DNA of 7,529 nt from contig DDXI01000008.1 in the NCBI GenBank assembly GCA_002347475.1, positions 1 to 7,529 of the forward strand. The letters run 5' to 3'. This DNA comes from Peptococcaceae bacterium UBA2264. Its GTDB lineage: Bacteria; Bacillota; Desulfitobacteriia; Desulfitobacteriales; Desulfitobacteriaceae. The notes below the pieces were generated by a model, which was not told the origin of the DNA, did not search any database, and saw only the letters and a program-made list of their open reading frames with translations. A program made the position numbers and the translations under genes. Positions 5,963-7,529 of this stretch are shown one piece after another. The first letter of the stretch is position 1. Each line of letters starts with the position of its first letter.

Positions 5963-6148
5963 ATGACAGAGGTAAAAAAGATCACCTTCAACCGGAAAGA
6001 GGGTGCGGCATATGTAGGCCTTTGCGAGAATACCTTCGCGAAACTACTTAACAGTGGCAGCATTGCCCATATTCGGGTAGGCCGCAGAATCCTCATTCCG
6101 AAATTAACACTTGATCACTGGATTGAGCAGCAAGTAAGCGCTCAATAA
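5963..6148 (+). CDS. Small excisionase-type HTH DNA-binding protein
   Basis: This 61-residue protein matches the single-domain helix-turn-helix / excisionase family (MerR-like winged helix, HTH_17 type). FNRKEGAAYVGL (9-20) forms the first helix and turn, ENTFAKLLNSG (22-32) the recognition helix, HIRVGRRILIP (36-46) the wing, and LDHWIEQQ (50-57) the closing helix. AAAGGAG lies about ten bases ahead of the ATG. In integrative elements such proteins bend attachment DNA to favour excision, or act as activators of the rightward operon. It is the first gene of that operon, divergent from the integrase operon. Excisionase is the likely role, but proteins of this family often turn out to be transcription regulators, so the symbol is left blank. 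Confidence 0.85.
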   Translation: MTEVKKITFNRKEGAAYVGLCENTFAKLLNSGSIAHIRVGRRILIPKLTLDHWIEQQVSAQ

Positions 6149-6214
6149 TATCTCAAAAGACTTCGAATTTCTTCGTGTCGGAGGAATGTTAATAGAATAC
6201 AGGAGGTACTATCA

Positions 6215-6418
6215 ATGACTAATTCCGGTAAACGGCGCAGAGCAGAAAAACGCGCCCGCGCACAACTTGCAGCATTATTGTCTGTGCAAGGCGAATCAGA
6301 CGGACTTATTACATCGAAATGGGGAGAAGGCCGGACGGCAATACGGCCAAAAATTAGCCAAAGGGAAATAAAAGATGAAATAAAAGACCTGGAACAAAGA
6401 TTATTTATTAAGAATTAA
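6215..6418 (+). CDS. Small basic protein, function unknown
   Basis: 67 residues, with a strong AGGAGGT eight bases before the ATG. I recognise no family. The N terminus is highly basic (KRRRAEKRARA, residues 6-16). The middle is polar, with a Gly-Trp-Gly segment. The last 20 residues (about 48-64) are a likely amphipathic helix or short coiled coil rich in Glu, Lys and Ile. The basic start suggests nucleic-acid contact, which is inference only. It lies 66 bases after the HTH gene and is followed within five bases by an intrinsic terminator. It is probably expressed with the HTH gene. Confidence 0.7.
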   Translation: MTNSGKRRRAEKRARAQLAALLSVQGESDGLITSKWGEGRTAIRPKISQREIKDEIKDLEQRLFIKN

Positions 6419-6421
6419 AAC

Positions 6422-6450
6422 AAAAGAAGCCTTCGGGCTTTTTTATTTTT
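6422..6450 (+). terminator. Strong intrinsic terminator with TTCG tetraloop
   Basis: AAGCC (6427-6431) and GGCTT (6436-6440) enclose a TTCG tetraloop, and flanking A and T runs extend the stem. TTTTATTTTT (6441-6450) gives the U tract. It lies between the 67-residue and 95-residue genes. The ribosome binding site of the next gene starts only a few bases later, so there is no room for a new promoter in between. Confidence 0.85.
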
Positions 6451-6468
6451 CTCAAAGGATGTGTTTAG

Positions 6469-6756
6469 ATGAACTTCTTCAAAAAAAATAAATCAAAAAA
6501 GCTGATTAAAACACTCAAAACAAAATCAGCGCCATCGCCTCAACAAATCGGCTTTGAGATGATCATGTCAAACCTAGCCATTATCCGCCAGGAATTATTT
6601 GAGAACTTAGGTGAGTTGCCTGATCCCGAAGCCAAAAGGCATACGCTTGCGCTACTGGATGAATGTCTGGAAGTCCTTAACAACGGCAGCTTGGAGGAAA
6701 AAACAACCTTAACGCTGAGCCCAGAGTTTTCCAAATGGCTGGGATTTAAACAGTGA
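6469..6756 (+). CDS. Small hypothetical protein, function unknown
   Basis: 95 residues. AAAGGA lies nine bases before the ATG. The N terminus is very basic (KKNKSKKLIKTLKTK, residues 5-19). A Pro/Ser linker follows, then an acidic, mainly helical body (about 25-75) with LPDPEAKRHTLALLDECLEVL. The C-terminal LSPEFSKWLGF may be a short helix. No family or catalytic motif is recognised. It lies downstream of the terminator at 6422-6450, so expression probably depends on readthrough or antitermination. It is followed by the prim-pol gene and could be a replication accessory protein, which is a guess from position. Confidence 0.7.
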   Translation: MNFFKKNKSKKLIKTLKTKSAPSPQQIGFEMIMSNLAIIRQELFENLGELPDPEAKRHTLALLDECLEVLNNGSLEEKTTLTLSPEFSKWLGFKQ

Positions 6757-6780
6757 GAAAATTTCTGGCACAAAACAAAA

Positions 6781-6801
6781 ACACCCGGGCAAGCCGGGTG
6801 T
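6781..6801 (-). terminator. Minus-strand terminator-like hairpin just upstream of prim-pol
   Basis: ACACCCGG (6781-6788) and CCGGGTGT (6794-6801) are perfect arms around GCAAG. On the minus strand the stem is followed by TTTTGTTTTG, as in an intrinsic terminator; on the plus strand no T run follows. It would block leftward transcription into the small genes. On the plus strand it would sit directly before the prim-pol ribosome binding site and could also affect translation or RNA stability. Confidence 0.55.
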
Positions 6802-6815
6802 AGAGAAGGTGAAAC

Positions 6816-7529
6816 ATGACAAATTCAATTACCAATATTATACCAAAATACTCAAATATATTCAATATGGAAGATATTCTCGAGGCAGCGTTAAGTTATG
6901 GCCAGTTAGGTTGGCGAGTTTTCCCGGCAGCATGGATCCTGCCCGGTGGAAAATGTTCCTGCAGCAAATACCGGCATAAATGCGACGCGCCAGGGAAACA
7001 TCCATTAGCAAAGGGTTGGCAAGACCAAGCCAGCACAGACCAGGACCGGATCAGAGAAATGTTCCGGCAATACCCAAAGGCCAATATTGGAATAGCCACT
7101 GGCAGGAAGTCCGGGATCCTGGTCCTGGATATAGACGGCGAGGCCGGAGCGGAAACGCTCGGGGAGTTGGAAGCAATTCATGGACCATTGCCAGAGACTG
7201 TCGAAGCAATCACTGGCAGCGGAGGCAGGCATATATTGTTCAAATATCCGGCGAATATCACAGTTCAAAACAAAGTTCGATTTGCACCGGGATTAGATAC
7301 CCGCTCAGATGGTGGGCTGATAATAGCCGCCCCCAGTATTCACACTTCAGGTCGTCGATATGCTTGGGACATTTTAAACGACCCTGAGGATACCGAACTG
7401 GCAGAGTGTCCCGAGTGGTTGTTGCAGATGATGGCCGGGAATAACGCAAGCGACAAGCACGGCAATACCTTCGAGATGCCGGCTAAAATAAAAGACGGCG
7501 AACGGAATAATATCCTTTTTAAGATGGCC
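6816..7529 (+). CDS. Bifunctional DNA primase/polymerase (prim-pol), N-terminal part (3' end outside window)
   Basis: Open from ATG 6816 to the window edge without a stop (238 residues). The ATG is preceded by AAGGTG about five bases upstream. The N terminus fits the prim-pol domain of phage, plasmid and integrative-element replication proteins (PF09250 type). It has a CSC...C...GKHP segment (Cys47, Cys49, Cys56, GKHP 60-63) characteristic of the family. The catalytic Asp105-x-Asp107 lies in ILVLDIDG, GSGGRH at 134-139, and DTRSDGG at 161-167 is followed by AAPSIHTSG. The DGERNNILF segment near the end matches the start of the primase C-terminal region; a helicase domain may follow outside the window. 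The enzyme would make primers and short DNA at the element's origin, giving autonomous replication. Family assignment is firm; element class is not. Confidence 0.93.
   Translation, partial: MTNSITNIIPKYSNIFNMEDILEAALSYGQLGWRVFPAAWILPGGKCSCSKYRHKCDAPGKHPLAKGWQDQASTDQDRIREMFRQYPKANIGIATGRKSGILVLDIDGEAGAETLGELEAIHGPLPETVEAITGSGGRHILFKYPANITVQNKVRFAPGLDTRSDGGLIIAAPSIHTSGRRYAWDILNDPEDTELAECPEWLLQMMAGNNASDKHGNTFEMPAKIKDGERNNILFKMA

Larger units (their letters stand above)
3548..7529. mobile_element. Left end of an integrated tRNA-Lys element (prophage, satellite or integrative mobilizable element)
   Basis: The region runs from the tRNA 3' end to the window edge. It contains a tyrosine recombinase oriented toward the tRNA, an unrecognised zinc-finger gene, a divergent control region, an excisionase-type HTH gene, two small unknown genes and a prim-pol replication gene. 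Together these are typical of an integrated element that can excise and replicate. The right end, cargo, structural or transfer genes and attR are not in the window, so the class remains open. The 4923-5960 part is visibly richer in A/T than the flanks, which points to a mosaic origin. Confidence 0.85.

Noticed and set aside
6186..6218. Ten-codon leader ORF ending as ATGA over the start of the 67-residue gene
   Set aside because: Its GGAGG lies only one base before the ATG, which is too close, and the downstream gene has its own good ribosome binding site.
6329..6348. GGCCG / CGGCC hairpin inside the 67-residue gene as a terminator
   Set aside because: It is a short stem with a 10-base loop and no T tract on either strand, and it lies within a coding region.
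6980..7387. 135-residue plus-strand ORF
   Set aside because: It is a shadow in another frame of the prim-pol gene, which carries clear family motifs in its own frame.

Overview
The window looks like chromosome of a low- to mid-GC Firmicute, probably a clostridial or Peptococcaceae-type anaerobe. The grounds are strong AGGAGG-type ribosome binding sites, TTG start use, a Gram-positive-style lipoprotein, a CCA-encoding tRNA-Lys and sigma-A-like promoters. The lineage is inference from style, not from a database match.

Left part (1-3570) is host chromosome. Three tandem, translationally coupled M42-family metallo-aminopeptidase genes (the first cut by the window edge) occupy 2-2531. They are followed by a lipoprotein gene with a LolA-like body, its own promoter and a TTG start, and then by a tRNA-Lys(CTT) gene with a well-formed promoter.

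From the 3' end of the tRNA to the right edge (about 3548-7529) lies the left end of an integrated genetic element. Next to the tRNA is a roughly 150-base attachment region with short direct and inverted repeats and two terminator-like hairpins. A tyrosine recombinase reads back toward the tRNA. Two bases upstream of it is an A/T-rich gene for an unrecognised 304-residue protein ending in a CGNR-like zinc finger. A divergent control region follows, carrying four copies of a GACGTAA-type box. Rightward genes are a small excisionase-type HTH protein, two small proteins of unknown function (67 and 95 aa) separated by a strong intrinsic terminator, and the N-terminal 238 residues of a bifunctional primase-polymerase that runs off the window.

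The int / divergent control / HTH / small genes / prim-pol order is the layout of a self-replicating integrative element: a prophage, a phage satellite or an integrative mobilizable element. Structural, transfer and repressor genes are not visible, so the class cannot be settled. The least ordinary parts are the zinc-finger protein sitting where a repressor would be expected, the box cluster in front of it, and the terminator with no room for a promoter before the next gene.
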